A DNA stretch of 7,725 nucleotides from an uncultured Prevotellaceae bacterium. Its GTDB lineage: Bacteria > Bacteroidota > Bacteroidia > Bacteroidales > Bacteroidaceae. Below the pieces are notes generated by a model. That model made no database searches. It was not told the origin of the DNA and worked only from the letters and a program-made list of their open reading frames with translations. Position 1 is the stretch's first letter. Each line of letters starts with the position of its first letter. Positions 7,438 to 7,725 of the stretch are shown piece after piece. The stretch lies in contig CAMJRQ010000051.1 of NCBI GenBank assembly GCA_946408305.1, positions 1 through 7,725 of the forward strand, given 5' to 3'. The position numbers and the translations under genes were made by a program.

Positions 7438-7725
7438 TTACCGGTGCTGCCGGTGGCAGAGGATGGTAAAAGGGCACTGCTGGCAGCGGCGCTGCACGGC
7501 GGTGGGCGGAAAGGCTTGTCCGGGAGCGAAGATTTCTGCGAGGAGCTGGCGCAGGCGGTCGAGAAACTCGGGCAGCAGTGGGCGCACATCGGTTGTGGCC
7601 TCGCCGCCCGGCTGCGGGGCGATGTTCAGCGTGGGGTCGAATTGTGACTGATGAGCCTGGCGCAGATAGATGAGGGCCGTGAGAAGCGGGGCCTGAGGTT
7701 CGCGCTCGTGGAGCGCGGCTGCATA
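7438..7725 (-). CDS. PD-(D/E)XK nuclease family protein (AddB/RecB-like), C-terminal end
   Basis: This is the last 95 codons plus TAA of a gene that begins beyond base 7725; I read it from the reverse complement because no start codon for it lies in the window. The end of the protein contains C81-Q-Q-C84-P-F-T-I-L-C90 (numbered from the first visible residue). The CX2CX5C spacing matches the C-terminal cysteines that, with one upstream cysteine, hold the [4Fe-4S] cluster of AddB-type nucleases. Upstream text (ALIYLRQAH, then FDPTLNI) fits the region after the nuclease core seen in the Bacteroidota members of this family. Such proteins work with an AddA/RecB-like helicase to process double-strand DNA ends before recombination. 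The nuclease catalytic residues lie outside the window, so activity cannot be judged. It ends 107 bp before tamB on the same strand and has no obvious role in envelope assembly. Confidence 0.75.
   Translation of the reverse strand, partial: YAAALHEREPQAPLLTALIYLRQAHQSQFDPTLNIAPQPGGEATTDVRPLLPEFLDRLRQLLAEIFAPGQAFPPTAVQRRCQQCPFTILCHRQHR

Noticed and set aside
7425..7454. Possible terminator after the nuclease gene: palindrome CCCGCGGG (7425-7432) and hairpin ACCGG-loop-CCGGT (7440-7454)
   Set aside because: The hairpin has only a five-bp stem and overlaps the stop codon, and the palindrome leaves no proper loop. Neither is followed directly by a T tract on the minus strand, so an intrinsic terminator is not supported.
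6639..7589. A 316-codon minus-strand open frame spanning the nuclease end, the intergenic region and the tamB start
   Set aside because: It crosses the promoter and runs out of frame with both the nuclease terminus and tamB. Its sequence is low-complexity Ser/Arg/Gly-rich with no family resemblance.

Overview
The window is high-GC DNA whose content points to a member of the Bacteroidota, most likely order Bacteroidales and plausibly Prevotellaceae. Three things support this: a Bacteroidota-type -33/-7 promoter (TTTG, 20 bp, TACCTTTG) just before the large gene; a TamA-like Omp85 barrel protein made as a lipoprotein (the TamL form known from Bacteroidota), directly downstream of tamB; and a nucleotidyltransferase N-terminus typical of this group. 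The genus is inferred, not shown.

All recognised genes lie on the minus strand, so transcription runs from high to low coordinates. Base 7725 falls inside the end of a PD-(D/E)XK (AddB/RecB-type) nuclease gene; only its last 95 residues are visible, and they carry a CX2CX5C iron-sulfur signature. A 107-bp intergenic region (7331-7437) follows, with three imperfect copies of a 15-bp motif and a promoter. Then come tamB (2711-7330, 1539 aa) and tamL (234-2714, 826 aa), whose ends overlap by four bases (ATGA). A 56-bp AT-rich gap (178-233), mostly a three-copy 14-bp tandem repeat, leads into the first 59 codons of a sugar-phosphate-type nucleotidyltransferase that continues past base 1.

Functionally the window is dominated by a translocation and assembly module. 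TamB is a long beta-rich periplasmic protein anchored in the inner membrane by an N-terminal helix. TamL is the outer-membrane barrel with periplasmic POTRA-like domains and a lipid anchor. Together they are expected to bridge the periplasm and serve outer-membrane protein assembly and/or phospholipid transport. The overlapping stop and start suggest coupled translation of the two partners. The flanking nuclease and nucleotidyltransferase have no evident functional link to the module.

I found no mobile elements, CRISPR arrays, tRNA or rRNA genes, and no clear intrinsic terminators. Several long open frames on the plus strand and in other minus-strand frames are by-products of high GC and codon bias. 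I see no convincing new multi-gene system. The points most worth a second look are the very short or absent tamB leader, the 14-bp tandem repeat before the nucleotidyltransferase, the 15-bp repeats near the tamB promoter, and a linker segment in TamL that looks expanded.
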